Shown here piece by piece: positions 35,589-45,496 of a stretch of 64,000 bases of DNA. Source of the stretch: Raineya sp. GTDB taxonomy: Bacteria > Bacteroidota > Bacteroidia > Cytophagales > Thermonemataceae. Made by a program: the position numbers and the translations under genes. The notes beneath the pieces were generated by a model, which did not search any database, was not told the DNA's origin, and saw only the letters and a program-made list of their open reading frames with translations. Positions within the stretch are counted from its first letter, which is position 1; each line of letters opens with the position of its first letter. The stretch covers positions 1-64,000 of the forward strand of contig JALONN010000002.1 of assembly GCA_025454915.1 (NCBI GenBank). The letters run 5' to 3'.

Positions 35589-35894
35589 ATGGAAGAATTA
35601 TCAAAAAAATTAGTTGAAGCTGGTCTATCAGAAGAACAAGCTAAAAAAGCATTAGAAGTTTTCAAAGCACAAGCTAGTGAAGAAGGTTTCATGGACAAGT
35701 TAGGAGATTGGGCTGGTGGAGCTAAAGAGAAATTAGGAGATTTTGCTGAAGGTGCTAAAGAAAAACTTGGGGATTTGGCTGAAGATGCCGGAGAAGCTTT
35801 CGATAAAGCAAAAGGTTTTGTTTCTGGTCTTTGGAATAAAGTAACTGGAGATGATGACAAAAAAGAAGAAAAAAAGGAAGAACCTAAAAAATAA
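35589..35894 (+). CDS. Small LEA-like protein with 11-residue amphipathic repeats
   Basis: This 101-aa protein has no signal peptide. Residues 1-32 look like a small helical domain (LSEEQAKKALEVFK). Residues 39-75 are a tandem 11-residue repeat: GDWAGGAKEKL, GDFAEGAKEKL, GDLAEDAGEAF and a weaker DKAKGFVSGLW. The tail is a run of Asp, Lys and Glu. Eleven-residue repeats of this kind occur in LEA group 3 and apolipoprotein-like proteins, where they form helices on membranes or protect proteins during drying. That role is inference. It is a single-gene unit with its own terminator, convergent to nothing. Confidence 0.75.
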   Translation: MEELSKKLVEAGLSEEQAKKALEVFKAQASEEGFMDKLGDWAGGAKEKLGDFAEGAKEKLGDLAEDAGEAFDKAKGFVSGLWNKVTGDDDKKEEKKEEPKK

Positions 35895-35900
35895 GTGTAA

Positions 35901-35928
35901 AGAGGTGCAATTTGTACCTCTTTTTTTA
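35901..35928 (+). terminator. Rho-independent terminator of the small repeat protein
   Basis: Stem AGAGGTGCA with TGTACCTCT (one G-U pair) and a short loop is followed by seven T. Confidence 0.85.
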
Positions 35929-35937
35929 TGTTTCATT

Positions 35938-35964
35938 AAAAAAGGGCTTCAAATATTGAAGCCC
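35938..35964 (-). terminator. Orphan hairpin with minus-strand terminator shape
   Basis: A 9-bp stem GGGCTTCAA/TTGAAGCCC with an ATA loop is followed on the minus strand by a run of T. No minus-strand gene lies upstream of it, so its purpose is unclear. Confidence 0.4.
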
Positions 35965-36070
35965 CTTTCCAGTTAAACAAAAATTGAACACTATGCAATT
36001 ATATATACGCTAAACGAGAAAAAAATGTTGCATTTTTTTTCACTTTTTTTTCAAAAAAAAATAAAAACCT

Positions 36071-36078
36071 TATTTTTG
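36071..36078 (+). promoter_or_regulatory. Candidate -7 box for the penicillin acylase gene
   Basis: TATTTTTG fits TAnnTTTG, 38 bases before the ATG at 36117. The region upstream is T-rich without a clear -33 TTG. Confidence 0.45.
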
Positions 36079-36116
36079 AGGTAATAAACGAAGAAAATAC
36101 TACAAAAATTATTTTC

Positions 36117-38672
36117 ATGAAAATATTCAGAGCCATATTTTTATCTATCATTAGTATTATTTTGGTATATATTCTCCAAAATAAACTTTCAGAAACACCT
36201 CTTATTAAAAGCTATATCCCTGAAAGTTTGGCTTCTGCCCCTCCAATAGGTGTATTTTTAGACCCTTTCAATGGTTTTTGGGTAAATGCTGAGCCTAAAA
36301 ACTTAAAAAGTAAGATAGATTTGAATATTGCTGGTCTAAAAAATAAAGTTGAAGTAGTTTTAGACCAAAGATTAGTACCTCATATTTTTGCAGAAAATGA
36401 CCATGATCTATATTTTGCTCAAGGTTATATAACAGCTTCACATCGTTTATGGCAAATGGAGTTTCTAACTCATTTTGCTGCTGGCAGATTATCTGAATTT
36501 GTTGGTGAAAAAACTATTGAAGTTGATCGTTCTCAAAGAAGGATGGGTTTACTCAGAAGTGCTCAAAAAACCTTAGACAATATATTAAAAGATTCTACTT
36601 CAGCAGCTGTTCTCAAATCTTATAGTGAGGGTGTTAATGCTTATATAAAATCTCTATCTCAACACGAATTTCCATTAGAATATAAAGTTTTAAATTACAC
36701 CCCTGAAGAATGGACTCCTTTAAAGACTGTTTTATTACTTAAATATATAGCATATGACCTTTCTGTATCAGGAAATGATGATTTTGCCAATACCCTTGCT
36801 ATGGCAAAATACGGTGAAAATGTAACAGACAGTCTATATACACATCATCCATTTAGAGTACAACCAGTCATTCCAACCAAAAGCCCCCTAGATTTTAAGC
36901 CAGCAAAGAAACTAAATCAGCCCAAAGGATATGATTCTATTAGTAGAACGATGGCAAAAAATCTTCAGGAAACACAGAAGATTCTAGATGAAAAGTATAA
37001 ACCCAAAGAAGAAAAAAGTAAAGGAAGTAATAATTGGGCTATTGGTGCAAAGAAAACTGAAACGGGTTTTCCTATTTTAGCAAGTGACCCACATTTAAGT
37101 TTAAAATTACCCTCTATTTGGTATGAAATTCAACTTGTTAGCCCAAATGTAAACGTATATGGAGTTTCCCTTCCTGGTACACCAACAGTTGTCATTGGCT
37201 TTAATGAAAAAATTGCATGGGGTATAACAAGTGCCTATACAGATGGCTTGGATTTTTACCAAATCAAGTTTAAAGATGAAAAGTTGGATGAGTATTTTCA
37301 TGATGGAGTATGGAAAAAGACTGTCACGCATAAAGAAATCATTAAAGTAAAAGGGGGAAAAGATATTATTGAATACATTCAATACACTCATCATGGACCA
37401 ATTGTGTTGGAAAAGCCTGCTAAACTTTACCCCAATAAACCTAATGACTTATATAATGTAACTGTACCCTACCAGCATGCCATGTATTGGATTGGAGCTG
37501 ATAGCACTTCTAACGAAATATTAACATTTTATAAGTTAAACAGAGCTTCTAAATACGATGATTTCCTTAATGCATTTGCTTCATTTAGTTGCCCCTCATT
37601 GGCATTTGCTTATGCAGATGCAGATAAAAATATTGCCATGTACATAGCTGGACGAATCCCTATGCGTTGGAGTGGACAAGGCAAATATATTTTAGATGGT
37701 TCTTCTTCTGTTTTTGAATATAAAGAACGTATTCCGTTTAATCAGAATCCAAAAGTTTTAAACCCAGAGCAACAATTTGTGGCTTCTGCTAATCAGCTGA
37801 TTACAGATACAACTACTTACCCTTATTATGTAGGGTATGACTTTATCTCTCCTGAAAGAGCTATTCGCATCAATGAAAAGCTCAATGCAATGACTCGTAT
37901 TAAATACGAAAATATCAGGGAGTTACAAAATGATGTTTTAGGCGTTCATGCTCGTGAAGCCCTGCCAAAATTATTGAATGGATTAGATACTACAATACTT
38001 AAAGATGATGCCCAGAAGGTATATAGGATATTAAAAAAATGGAATTATTTATATCAATCTGATTCACAAGGAGCAACATGTTTTGAAATTTGGTTTAGTG
38101 AATTTAGAATAGCTCTTTGGCAAGATGAATTAGGTTATATTCCTAATTATCCAAACACAGACCAAACATTGAGGGTTTTACTAAAAGATACTGCCAGCAG
38201 ATGGATTGATGATATCAGTACCACCAATAAAGAAACTCTTAAAAATCTGATTAATAATAGTTTTAACAAAGCTATTGATAAATTAAAAGAAAAACATAAA
38301 GGCAGTGACGAAAACTGGTTTTGGGGTAAACATAAAGGTTTTCATTTAGACCACTTATTAATTCCTAATTTAGGTTTATCTAATCTGATGACATCAGGAA
38401 GCTCCAGAACTGTAAATGCCACAAGTGACTCTCATGGACCTTCATGGAGAATGGTTGTGATGTTAGGGGCAAATAGCCCACGAGCCTATGGTATTTACCC
38501 TGGTGGGCAATCGGGCAATCCTGGTAGCTTGTATTATGCCAATATGGTAGAAAACTGGAGATTAGGAGAATTGGAAGAACTTCTTTTCTTAAAAAGTCCT
38601 AAAAATAAAAACCAAAAAATAGTTACGACTATTCAAATGAATGCGAAACAAACAGATGGTTTAATAAAGTAA
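36117..38672 (+). CDS. Penicillin acylase-family Ntn hydrolase
   Basis: This 851-aa protein is an exported amidase precursor. It has an N-terminal hydrophobic segment (FRAIFLSIISIILVYIL), an alpha-subunit region with HIFAENDHDLYFAQGY and HRLWQMEF, a linker, and then KGSNNWAIG. Ser304 there is the expected N-terminal nucleophile, freed by self-cleavage before it. The beta subunit carries the family's SDPHLSLKLPSIWYE block and, near the end, GSSRTVNATSDSHGPSWRMV and PGGQSGNPGS. The family hydrolyses side-chain amides such as N-acyl homoserine lactones or beta-lactam side chains; the substrate here is not evident. It appears to be a single-gene unit followed closely by the IscA-like gene. Confidence 0.93.
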   Translation: MKIFRAIFLSIISIILVYILQNKLSETPLIKSYIPESLASAPPIGVFLDPFNGFWVNAEPKNLKSKIDLNIAGLKNKVEVVLDQRLVPHIFAENDHDLYFAQGYITASHRLWQMEFLTHFAAGRLSEFVGEKTIEVDRSQRRMGLLRSAQKTLDNILKDSTSAAVLKSYSEGVNAYIKSLSQHEFPLEYKVLNYTPEEWTPLKTVLLLKYIAYDLSVSGNDDFANTLAMAKYGENVTDSLYTHHPFRVQPVIPTKSPLDFKPAKKLNQPKGYDSISRTMAKNLQETQKILDEKYKPKEEKSKGSNNWAIGAKKTETGFPILASDPHLSLKLPSIWYEIQLVSPNVNVYGVSLPGTPTVVIGFNEKIAWGITSAYTDGLDFYQIKFKDEKLDEYFHDGVWKKTVTHKEIIKVKGGKDIIEYIQYTHHGPIVLEKPAKLYPNKPNDLYNVTVPYQHAMYWIGADSTSNEILTFYKLNRASKYDDFLNAFASFSCPSLAFAYADADKNIAMYIAGRIPMRWSGQGKYILDGSSSVFEYKERIPFNQNPKVLNPEQQFVASANQLITDTTTYPYYVGYDFISPERAIRINEKLNAMTRIKYENIRELQNDVLGVHAREALPKLLNGLDTTILKDDAQKVYRILKKWNYLYQSDSQGATCFEIWFSEFRIALWQDELGYIPNYPNTDQTLRVLLKDTASRWIDDISTTNKETLKNLINNSFNKAIDKLKEKHKGSDENWFWGKHKGFHLDHLLIPNLGLSNLMTSGSSRTVNATSDSHGPSWRMVVMLGANSPRAYGIYPGGQSGNPGSLYYANMVENWRLGELEELLFLKSPKNKNQKIVTTIQMNAKQTDGLIK

Positions 38673-38734
38673 AACTATTATATTCTGAAACTTTTTTGTA
38701 GAGAAATGAGTTTTTACAAAAACGCCTAAGAATT

Positions 38735-39061
38735 ATGATTAATGTAACTGATAAAGCCAAAGATAAAATTGTTGAAATTCGTCAGAATGATGGATTTTCA
38801 GACAATCACAATATTCGTGTAGCTGTAAAAGGAGGAGGTTGCTCAGGTCTAATGTATGATCTTATTTTTGATGCGAATATCCAAAACAATGATGAAGTAT
38901 TTGAAGATAAAGGCATCAAGATTTTGGTAGATAAAAAAAGCCTTTTGTATTTGTTGGGTACAACTCTAGACTTTTCTGATGGTTTAAATGGAAAAGGCTT
39001 CCAATTTGTCAATCCAAATGCTTCACGTACTTGTGGCTGTGGAGAAAGCTTTGCAGTATAA
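38735..39061 (+). CDS. HesB/IscA-family iron-sulfur cluster carrier
   Basis: This 108-aa A-type carrier hands iron-sulfur clusters to client proteins. The three conserved cysteines are present: one in KGGGCSGLMYD (about residue 36) and two in the C-terminal SRTCGCGESF. The start MINVTDKAKDKI is typical. It is not beside other isc or suf genes. The TPR protein gene starts 16 bases downstream, so the two may be co-transcribed. Confidence 0.93.
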   Translation: MINVTDKAKDKIVEIRQNDGFSDNHNIRVAVKGGGCSGLMYDLIFDANIQNNDEVFEDKGIKILVDKKSLLYLLGTTLDFSDGLNGKGFQFVNPNASRTCGCGESFAV

Positions 39062-39076
39062 AAAATACTAAAAAAT

Positions 39077-39583
39077 ATGATGAAAATTATTATATTTTTA
39101 TCTTTCTTAAATTTCTCACTTTTTGCTCAAAATAAAGAGGCTGAGGACTTTTACAAATCCGGGCTAAAAAAAATTGTAGGAACTTTTGATTATCAAGGAG
39201 CCATTGAAGATTTTAACAAAGCCATTAAATTAAAACCAAATTTTGCAGAAGCATATCATAGTCGAGGTTATGCCAAATATCGCCTATCTGATTTGAGAGG
39301 TTCAATAAGTGATGATAATCAAGCTATTAAACTAAAACCTAATTATGTTGATGCATACATGAGTCGTGCAGGAACAAGAGATAAATTAGGTGATTTTCGT
39401 GGTGCCGTAGAAGATTATAATAATGTTATCAAGTTAGATCCAGATAATAAAACAGCTTATATGTTAAGAGGTTATTCAAAATATAGTTTAGGCTATAGAG
39501 ATGATGCTTGTTTAGATTGGAGTAAAGCTGGTGAATTAGGTGATTATTATGCTTATACTGTCATTAGTGAAAAATGTAAGTAA
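39077..39583 (+). CDS. Small exported tetratricopeptide repeat protein
   Basis: This 168-aa protein has a signal peptide (MMKIIIFLSFLNFSLFAQ) and three or four TPR units. They show the regular pattern A-x-Y-x-x-R-G-Y-A-K-x-x-L-x-D, for example AEAYHSRGYAKYRLSDLRG and TAYMLRGYSKYSLGYRD. TPRs bind other proteins; the partner is unknown. It ends at a terminator shared with the convergent trpB. Confidence 0.88.
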   Translation: MMKIIIFLSFLNFSLFAQNKEAEDFYKSGLKKIVGTFDYQGAIEDFNKAIKLKPNFAEAYHSRGYAKYRLSDLRGSISDDNQAIKLKPNYVDAYMSRAGTRDKLGDFRGAVEDYNNVIKLDPDNKTAYMLRGYSKYSLGYRDDACLDWSKAGELGDYYAYTVISEKCK

Positions 39584-39584
39584 T

Positions 39585-39615
39585 AAAAAAGGCTCTAATT
39601 TTAGAGCCTTTTTTT
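39585..39615. terminator. Shared bidirectional terminator
   Basis: A 14-bp stem AAAAAAGGCTCTAA with complement and a two-base gap lies between the TPR gene and trpB. Its T-run overlaps the trpB stop codon. Confidence 0.88.
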
Positions 39616-40825
39616 ATTCATGTCCTTTGTAAGTTCCTTCCTGCCATTTGATATAGGTAGCCAAATCTTTATCTCCACGTCCAGAAAGACAAACAACCAC
39701 TACTTCATCAGGTTTGGCATTTAGTTTTTCAAGATATGCAAATGCGTGAGCAGTTTCAATAGCTGGGATAATTCCTTCTATTTTACTTACCATAAATCCT
39801 GCTTCCATAGCTTCTTCATCTGTCACAGCATAATACTCTCCTCTTCTGCTATCAAAAAGATAAGCATGAATAGGACCTACACCAGGGTAGTCCAAACCAG
39901 CTGAAATAGAATATGGTTCAATTATCTGACCATCTTTAGTTTGCATCAGAAGGGTTTTACTTCCATGAATGATACCCATTTTACCTAATGCAGTAGTTGC
40001 TGCCGATTTACCAGTATTTACACCTTGTCCACCAGCTTCCAATGCTATCAGGCGAACTTTAGGATTCTCAATAAAATGATAAAACGTCCCTGCTGCATTG
40101 CTACCTCCACCCACACAAGCCAATACATAATCTGGATAATCTCTACCTGTTTTCTCTTGGAGTTGTTTTTTTATTTCCTCAGAGATAACAGATTGAAAAC
40201 GAGCCACCATATCAGGGTATGGATGAGGTCCTACTACCGAACCGATGATGTAATGCGTATCTATTGGGTTATTAATCCAGTCTCTAATTGCCTCATTAGT
40301 AGCATCTTTTAATGTTTTACTGCCACTTGTTGCAGGGCGAACAGTAGCTCCAAGTAGCTTCATTCTTTCTACATTAGGACGCTGGCGTTCAATATCTACT
40401 TCTCCCATATAAACGATACACTCCAGACCCATTAAAGCACAAACTGTTGCAGTAGCTACTCCGTGTTGTCCTGCTCCTGTTTCGGCAATAATTCTTTTTT
40501 TACCCAAATGTTTAGCCAACAAAATTTGCCCTATTGTATTATTGATTTTATGTGAACCTGTATGGTTAAGGTCTTCTCTTTTTAAGTAAATATTTGTATT
40601 ATACTTTTCTGACAACCTTTTTGCAAAATACAAAGGTGAAGGTCTGCCAACATAATCTCTTAAAAGTTGCCAATATTCTTTTTGAAATTCTTCAGAATTG
40701 ATAATTTGTAGATATGAGTTTTCCAACTCCTCTACATTAGGAAACAACATTTCAGGAATGTATGCTCCTCCAAAACTTCCATAATAGCCTTTCTGAGAAG
40801 GGCTTTTGCTCACATTGGGTGTCAT
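39614..40825 (-). CDS. trpB: Tryptophan synthase beta chain
   Basis: TrpB joins indole and serine to give tryptophan using pyridoxal phosphate. The 403-aa protein has the PLP lysine Lys93 in [11 protein letters not shown], the catalytic Glu region [13 protein letters not shown], and the phosphate-binding loop [10 protein letters not shown]. The length and ends match TrpB of the main (TrpB1) type. No trpA or other trp gene is present in the window, so the pathway genes are dispersed or lie elsewhere. Confidence 0.96.
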   Translation of the reverse strand: MTPNVSKSPSQKGYYGSFGGAYIPEMLFPNVEELENSYLQIINSEEFQKEYWQLLRDYVGRPSPLYFAKRLSEKYNTNIYLKREDLNHTGSHKINNTIGQILLAKHLGKKRIIAETGAGQHGVATATVCALMGLECIVYMGEVDIERQRPNVERMKLLGATVRPATSGSKTLKDATNEAIRDWINNPIDTHYIIGSVVGPHPYPDMVARFQSVISEEIKKQLQEKTGRDYPDYVLACVGGGSNAAGTFYHFIENPKVRLIALEAGGQGVNTGKSAATTALGKMGIIHGSKTLLMQTKDGQIIEPYSISAGLDYPGVGPIHAYLFDSRRGEYYAVTDEEAMEAGFMVSKIEGIIPAIETAHAFAYLEKLNAKPDEVVVVCLSGRGDKDLATYIKWQEGTYKGHE

Positions 40826-40880
40826 AAAACACTTTTAATTTTTATAAAATTGATATTTTGGTTGAAATATACTTTTGATA

Positions 40881-42584
40881 TTAAAGTTCTTGCCAATTTT
40901 TCAAAATGGCTTGAATATCATCATGTAAAAATCTATCTTGATGAATAAATCCTACTAGTTTGTCTAATTTTTTGTGTAAGTCTTTTGTTTCTTTTCCCAG
41001 CTTAATTTTATAATCAATTTGTTCTAATTGTAGCTTTCGCAGATGTAAAGCCTGATGGGCTGTCAGCATCAAAATTGTTGTAATTTTTCTCACATTTTCA
41101 ATCATTTCTAAGGCTTGTCTGCCTGCAATAGTCCCCATACTTACATGATCTTCTTGATTAGCACAAGTAGGTATGGAATCGGCTGATGCTGGGTGTACCA
41201 ACACTTTATTTTCAGAAACTAGTGCTGCTGCTGCATATTGGGGTATCATCAAACCAGAATGTAAGCCTGAAGTATCAGCTGCCAAAAATGCTGGCAAACA
41301 GTCATTGGTTGCTTCGTCTGTCATTTTATTAATCTGTCTTTCAAGCAAATTCCCCATTTCGGCAACAGCAAGTTTTAAATAGTCTAAAGCCAAAGCTAAA
41401 GGCTGTCCGTGAAAATTCCCTCCTGAAATTACCACATCATCATCCACAAAAATCAGAGGATTATCAACTGCTGCATTCAATTCGTTAGAAATAACACCTT
41501 CTGTATGACTAATTGCCTGTAAACTAGCTCCTAAAACTTGTGGCGTACAACGTACTGAATAAGAATCTTGTGGGGTAATTTTCTTTTCTGCAAATTTTAA
41601 AATTGCATTTAATCTTTGCCAGCTTGTTTTCTGACTTTCATCAGGAAGGTAAGGATATAATATGTTTATCTGATGAGGTGTTATCTCTATATGATTTTTT
41701 AATTCTGTTTTTTGATGAGTAGTCAGATGAGATTGTACCTTTTGTAATATTTTTTCTGCTAGTTCTCCAGATTCTATTCCCATCAGATTTGAACCTTTTG
41801 TAAAATCTCTTACCCATGTAGCAATTTTTTCCTGATGTTCGTGTTTTCTTGCTTTATGTAGACGTTCATCAAAAGCTTGTTTTCTGGCTCCCAGAGCCTC
41901 AAACATCATGCATGATGCTTTGAGAGATTTGTATAGTAATTCTTTGGCTTGATATACTCCTAAAGCCCCTAGTGCAGCCATAACACTTGTACCATTGAGC
42001 AATGCTATTCCTTCTTTGTGTTCGAGTGTAATGGGCTTTAATTTTCTTTTTTTCAAAGCTTCTTTACCTGAAAGAATTACACCATCTACTTCTGCATAGC
42101 CTTCGCCAATTAGTACAATTGCCATGTGAGCAAGTGGGCATAAATCGCCACTTGCTCCTACAGAGCCTTGTGAAGGGATGACAGGATGTATATTTTGATT
42201 GATAAGTTCTGATAATAAAGCTACTGTTTCTTTTTTGACTCCTGAAAAACCAGCCAGAAGTGTATTGAGCCTAATCAGCATAATAGCTCTTACAATTTCT
42301 TTTTCAAAGGGTTTTCCTATCCCACAAGCATGTGAAATCAATAAGTTTCTTTGTAATTCTTTAGCTGTATCATAATTATCTATCACTTTAGAAGCATTTG
42401 CCCCAAAACCTGTTGTTACACCATATACTATTTTCTTATCTTTAACCTGTTTTTCGATATATTTTCGGCTTTTTTCTATATTCTGATAAGTTTTGGGTTG
42501 TATTTCTACTTTTGCCTCATTAAAAGCTATTTGTACTACAGATTGAATATCTAATTGATTCCCGTTCAGAATTACTGATTTCAT
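40881..42584 (-). CDS. hutH: Histidine ammonia-lyase-family protein
   Basis: This 567-aa enzyme removes ammonia from an aromatic amino acid using the self-made MIO cofactor from Ala144-Ser145-Gly146 (GSVGASGDLCPLAH). Tyr54 in YGVTTGFG is the expected catalytic base. The selectivity pair reads Ser84-His85 (LISHACGIG), as in histidine rather than tyrosine or phenylalanine lyases. The protein is about 55 residues longer than typical HutH, with extra sequence in the middle (about 230-330). No hutU, hutI or hutG lies nearby. Histidine is the best guess; an aromatic lyase for another product is possible. Confidence 0.82.
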   Translation of the reverse strand: MKSVILNGNQLDIQSVVQIAFNEAKVEIQPKTYQNIEKSRKYIEKQVKDKKIVYGVTTGFGANASKVIDNYDTAKELQRNLLISHACGIGKPFEKEIVRAIMLIRLNTLLAGFSGVKKETVALLSELINQNIHPVIPSQGSVGASGDLCPLAHMAIVLIGEGYAEVDGVILSGKEALKKRKLKPITLEHKEGIALLNGTSVMAALGALGVYQAKELLYKSLKASCMMFEALGARKQAFDERLHKARKHEHQEKIATWVRDFTKGSNLMGIESGELAEKILQKVQSHLTTHQKTELKNHIEITPHQINILYPYLPDESQKTSWQRLNAILKFAEKKITPQDSYSVRCTPQVLGASLQAISHTEGVISNELNAAVDNPLIFVDDDVVISGGNFHGQPLALALDYLKLAVAEMGNLLERQINKMTDEATNDCLPAFLAADTSGLHSGLMIPQYAAAALVSENKVLVHPASADSIPTCANQEDHVSMGTIAGRQALEMIENVRKITTILMLTAHQALHLRKLQLEQIDYKIKLGKETKDLHKKLDKLVGFIHQDRFLHDDIQAILKNWQEL

Positions 42585-42625
42585 TTTATATTTCAGATTA
42601 GTTGTTTTTTGGGCAAAAGATAAAA

Positions 42626-42663
42626 AAATAAATCGTAACCAGCGAACCAGTTACGATTTATTT
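42626..42663 (-). terminator. Rho-independent terminator of recA
   Basis: A 14-bp perfect stem (AAATAAATCGTAAC and complement) with a 10-base loop is followed on the minus strand by a T-run. It lies 19 bases after the recA stop. Confidence 0.9.
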
Positions 42664-42681
42664 CATGGAAAACAGTTTGGA

Positions 42682-43782
42682 TTATTCTTCTACCAATTCT
42701 TCTTTTTCGTCTTTTACGGCTTCTTCTTGCTCTTCGGCAGGTATTTCCTGAATGCTTGCACCAGAGGCTATCAAGTCACGAATTTTCTTATCTAATTCAT
42801 CTACTAAATCAGGGTTATCTTCCAAAGCCTTCACTAGTTTATCTCTACCTAAAGCAAGCTTGGTATCATTGTAATAGAAATTAGCTCCTGACTTCTTGAT
42901 AACACCTAACTCCACACCTAAATCTACGATTTCACCAATTTTAGAGATACCTTTGCCATACATGATGTCAAACTCTACTTGTTTGAATGGAGGAGCCACT
43001 TTATTTTTCACAATTTTCACACGAGTACGGTTACCTAAAATATCATCTCCGTTTTTAATCTGACCAATACGACGAATATCTATACGAACTGATGCATAAT
43101 ATTTAAGAGCATTACCACCCGTTGTTGTTTCAGGGCTACCAAACATTACTCCAATTTTATCACGTAACTGGTTGATAAAGATGCAACAGCAATTTGTTTT
43201 ATTTACCACACTTGTTAGTTTACGCATTGCTTGGGACATCAGACGAGCATGTAAACCCATTTTGCTATCACCCATATCTCCATCAATTTCTGCTTTGGGA
43301 ACAAGGGCAGCCACAGAGTCGATAACAACAATATCAATTGCTCCAGAACGAATCAGTTGCTCTGCAATTTCAAGAGCTTGTTCACCACTATCAGGCTGAG
43401 AAACAACAACTTTTTCAGGATCCATTCCTAGTTTTTCTGCATAAGAACGGTCAAAAGCATGTTCAGCATCAATGAAAGCAGCAATACCACCATTTCTTTG
43501 GCATTGAATAATGGTATGAATTGCTAGGGTTGTTTTACCAGATGATTCTGGACCAAATATTTCAACTATTCTACCTTTGGGCAAACCTCCAACACCTAAA
43601 GCCAAATCAACGCCAATTGAACCTGTTGAAATCACTTCTACATCCACAACCTTGTTATCACTCAATTTCATTACAGTTCCTTTTCCATAATCTTTATCTA
43701 TTTTTTCCATTGTGCTTTTTAGCACATCCAATTTACCTTTCATATCAGCGGGGATATTGGTTTCTTTTTCTTTCTTTGCCAT
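42682..43782 (-). CDS. recA: Recombinase RecA
   Basis: RecA forms filaments on single-stranded DNA for homologous recombination and for induction of the SOS response. The 366-aa protein has Walker [10 protein letters not shown] (77-85), Walker [10 protein letters not shown], the L1/L2 region with [28 protein letters not shown] (in part), and a normal acidic C-terminal tail rich in Glu. I saw no obvious LexA-type palindrome upstream. Confidence 0.98.
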   Translation of the reverse strand: MAKKEKETNIPADMKGKLDVLKSTMEKIDKDYGKGTVMKLSDNKVVDVEVISTGSIGVDLALGVGGLPKGRIVEIFGPESSGKTTLAIHTIIQCQRNGGIAAFIDAEHAFDRSYAEKLGMDPEKVVVSQPDSGEQALEIAEQLIRSGAIDIVVIDSVAALVPKAEIDGDMGDSKMGLHARLMSQAMRKLTSVVNKTNCCCIFINQLRDKIGVMFGSPETTTGGNALKYYASVRIDIRRIGQIKNGDDILGNRTRVKIVKNKVAPPFKQVEFDIMYGKGISKIGEIVDLGVELGVIKKSGANFYYNDTKLALGRDKLVKALEDNPDLVDELDKKIRDLIASGASIQEIPAEEQEEAVKDEKEELVEE

Positions 43783-43898
43783 GTTAATAGAATTTATGTT
43801 TCTGTAAAAATATTACTTTTAAGTATCTAATCAATACATAAGCAAAATAAAATCTTTACTCCGTAATTTTTTTGTGTACTAATCTTATTTTTCAAAAA

Positions 43899-43929
43899 AA
43901 ATACCTGCTAATTATTTTAGCAGGTATTT
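43899..43929 (-). terminator. Rho-independent terminator of the Spy-like gene
   Basis: A 13-bp stem AAATACCTGCTAA with complement and a 5-base loop is followed on the minus strand by eight T. Confidence 0.88.
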
Positions 43930-43949
43930 GTATGTATAATCTTTAGGAA

Positions 43950-44342
43950 TTATTTTCCTTTTAATGTCTGAGGCAAATTAGCATTGCTAGACTTAGCACC
44001 TTTTCTTGCTTGCATATTATTATATTTTGCTCTTTGTTCAGGTGTAAGAACAGCTAATATTTTAGTTTCTCTTTCTTTGTTGATGGATTGTCTGCGTTCT
44101 TTAGCAACAACTTGTGAAATAGTACCAGCTTGCACATCCTGACGCACTGCTTGAAGTTTTTGTGCAGCTTCTAAGTTGATACTTTGAACTTGAGCTTTTT
44201 GTTCAGGTGTAAAATTCGCTTGTTTATCCATTCTTTCTGTCATTACCATAGCACGTTGCTCAGGAGTAGTTGCTGTATTTTGTGCCATTGCCCCAAATCC
44301 ACAGAAAGTAATCATTAAAATAAGTAAAGATAATTTCTTCAT
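43950..44342 (-). CDS. Small exported Spy/DUF4890-like protein
   Basis: This 130-aa protein has a clean signal peptide cut after FGAMA-Q. The mature part is all helical. It carries repeated T-P-E-Q motifs: TTPEQRA, FTPEQKAQV and LTPEQRAKY. These are the LTxxQ-type motifs of the Spy/CpxP periplasmic chaperone group and of DUF4890 proteins in Bacteroidota. A role in periplasmic protein stress is plausible but unproved. It has its own terminator. Confidence 0.8.
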   Translation of the reverse strand: MKKLSLLILMITFCGFGAMAQNTATTPEQRAMVMTERMDKQANFTPEQKAQVQSINLEAAQKLQAVRQDVQAGTISQVVAKERRQSINKERETKILAVLTPEQRAKYNNMQARKGAKSSNANLPQTLKGK

Positions 44343-44428
44343 AATTCGAATATTTTTTGATATGAGTGATTTTACTAAGTTTCAAGCCACTATATTACAT
44401 TTTTTTTAAGAAAAAAAGAAATTTATTG

Positions 44429-45412
44429 CTATTTTTTTGAAATAAGGTATTCTGCAATTTGTACAGCATTAGTAGCAGCCCCTTTACGAAGATTATCAGC
44501 TACAATCCACATATTTAAGGTATTGGGTTGAGATTCATCTCTACGGATTCTACCCACAAATACTTCATCTCTACCTTTACTTAGAATAGGCATAGGATAA
44601 CGATTATTCTTTACATCATCTTCTAAAACAACTCCTTCTGTTTTTGAAATGATGTTTTTTATGTCTTCTACATCAAAATCATTTTCAAACTCGACATTAA
44701 CAGCTTCAGAATGCCCTCCCATTACAGGTACACGCACAGTAGTGGATGTAACTCCTATTTTATCTGTTCCAAATATTTTTTTGGTTTCCTGAATCATTTT
44801 TATTTCTTCCTTACAATATCCATTGTCTAAAAACACATCAATATGAGGGATCAAATTGAGGTCTATCTGATGGGGATATACTTTTTTGCCCTCTACTCCT
44901 GCTCTTTCGTCCATCAGTTGGTCAACGGCTGCTTTACCTGTACCTGTAACAGACTGATAAGTAGAAACTACAATACGTTTGATCCCATATTTTTTATGTA
45001 AAGGATTTAGAGCTACTACCATCTGAATAGTTGAACAGTTAGGATTTGCTATAATTTTATCTTCTTTGGTAAGCACATCAGCATTTACCTCTGGTACTAT
45101 GAGCTTTTTGGCAGGATCCATCCTCCAAGCAGATGAGTTATCTATCACTGTTGTTCCTACTTCTGCAAATTTAGGTGCAAAAGCAAGTGAAGTGCTACCA
45201 CCAGCTGAAAAAATTGCAAAATCAGGTTTAAGAGCTATTGCTTCTTCCATACCTATTACTGTGTATTCCACGCCCTTAAAAGAAATCTTCTTACCCTTTG
45301 AATTTTCTGAAGCTACCAAATACAACTCTGTGAAGGGAAAGTTTCTTTCTTCTAAGACTTTCAGAATTTCGGTGCCTACTAGACCCGTAGCACCCACAAC
45401 AGCAATTCTCAT
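44429..45412 (-). CDS. asd: Aspartate-semialdehyde dehydrogenase
   Basis: Asd reduces aspartyl phosphate to the semialdehyde for lysine/diaminopimelate, methionine and threonine synthesis. The 327-aa protein begins with the NADP-binding motif VGATGLVGTEIL. It carries the catalytic Cys in NPNCSTIQMV (about 124-133) and the substrate-binding VPVMGGHSEAV. The length is normal. It stands alone. Confidence 0.96.
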   Translation of the reverse strand: MRIAVVGATGLVGTEILKVLEERNFPFTELYLVASENSKGKKISFKGVEYTVIGMEEAIALKPDFAIFSAGGSTSLAFAPKFAEVGTTVIDNSSAWRMDPAKKLIVPEVNADVLTKEDKIIANPNCSTIQMVVALNPLHKKYGIKRIVVSTYQSVTGTGKAAVDQLMDERAGVEGKKVYPHQIDLNLIPHIDVFLDNGYCKEEIKMIQETKKIFGTDKIGVTSTTVRVPVMGGHSEAVNVEFENDFDVEDIKNIISKTEGVVLEDDVKNNRYPMPILSKGRDEVFVGRIRRDESQPNTLNMWIVADNLRKGAATNAVQIAEYLISKK

Positions 45413-45496
45413 AATAATTTTAAAGGGTTAAAAGGTTGATAATATTTTATTTTTTAGAACGCAATATTCTTGATTATTTGATAAATTTTCAAAAAA

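Noticed and set aside
35573..35860. Minus-strand frame rich in Ser, Pro and Lys opposite the 11-mer-repeat gene
   Set aside because: Its repeats are simply the antisense of the plus-strand repeats; the plus-strand gene has a proper start and terminator.
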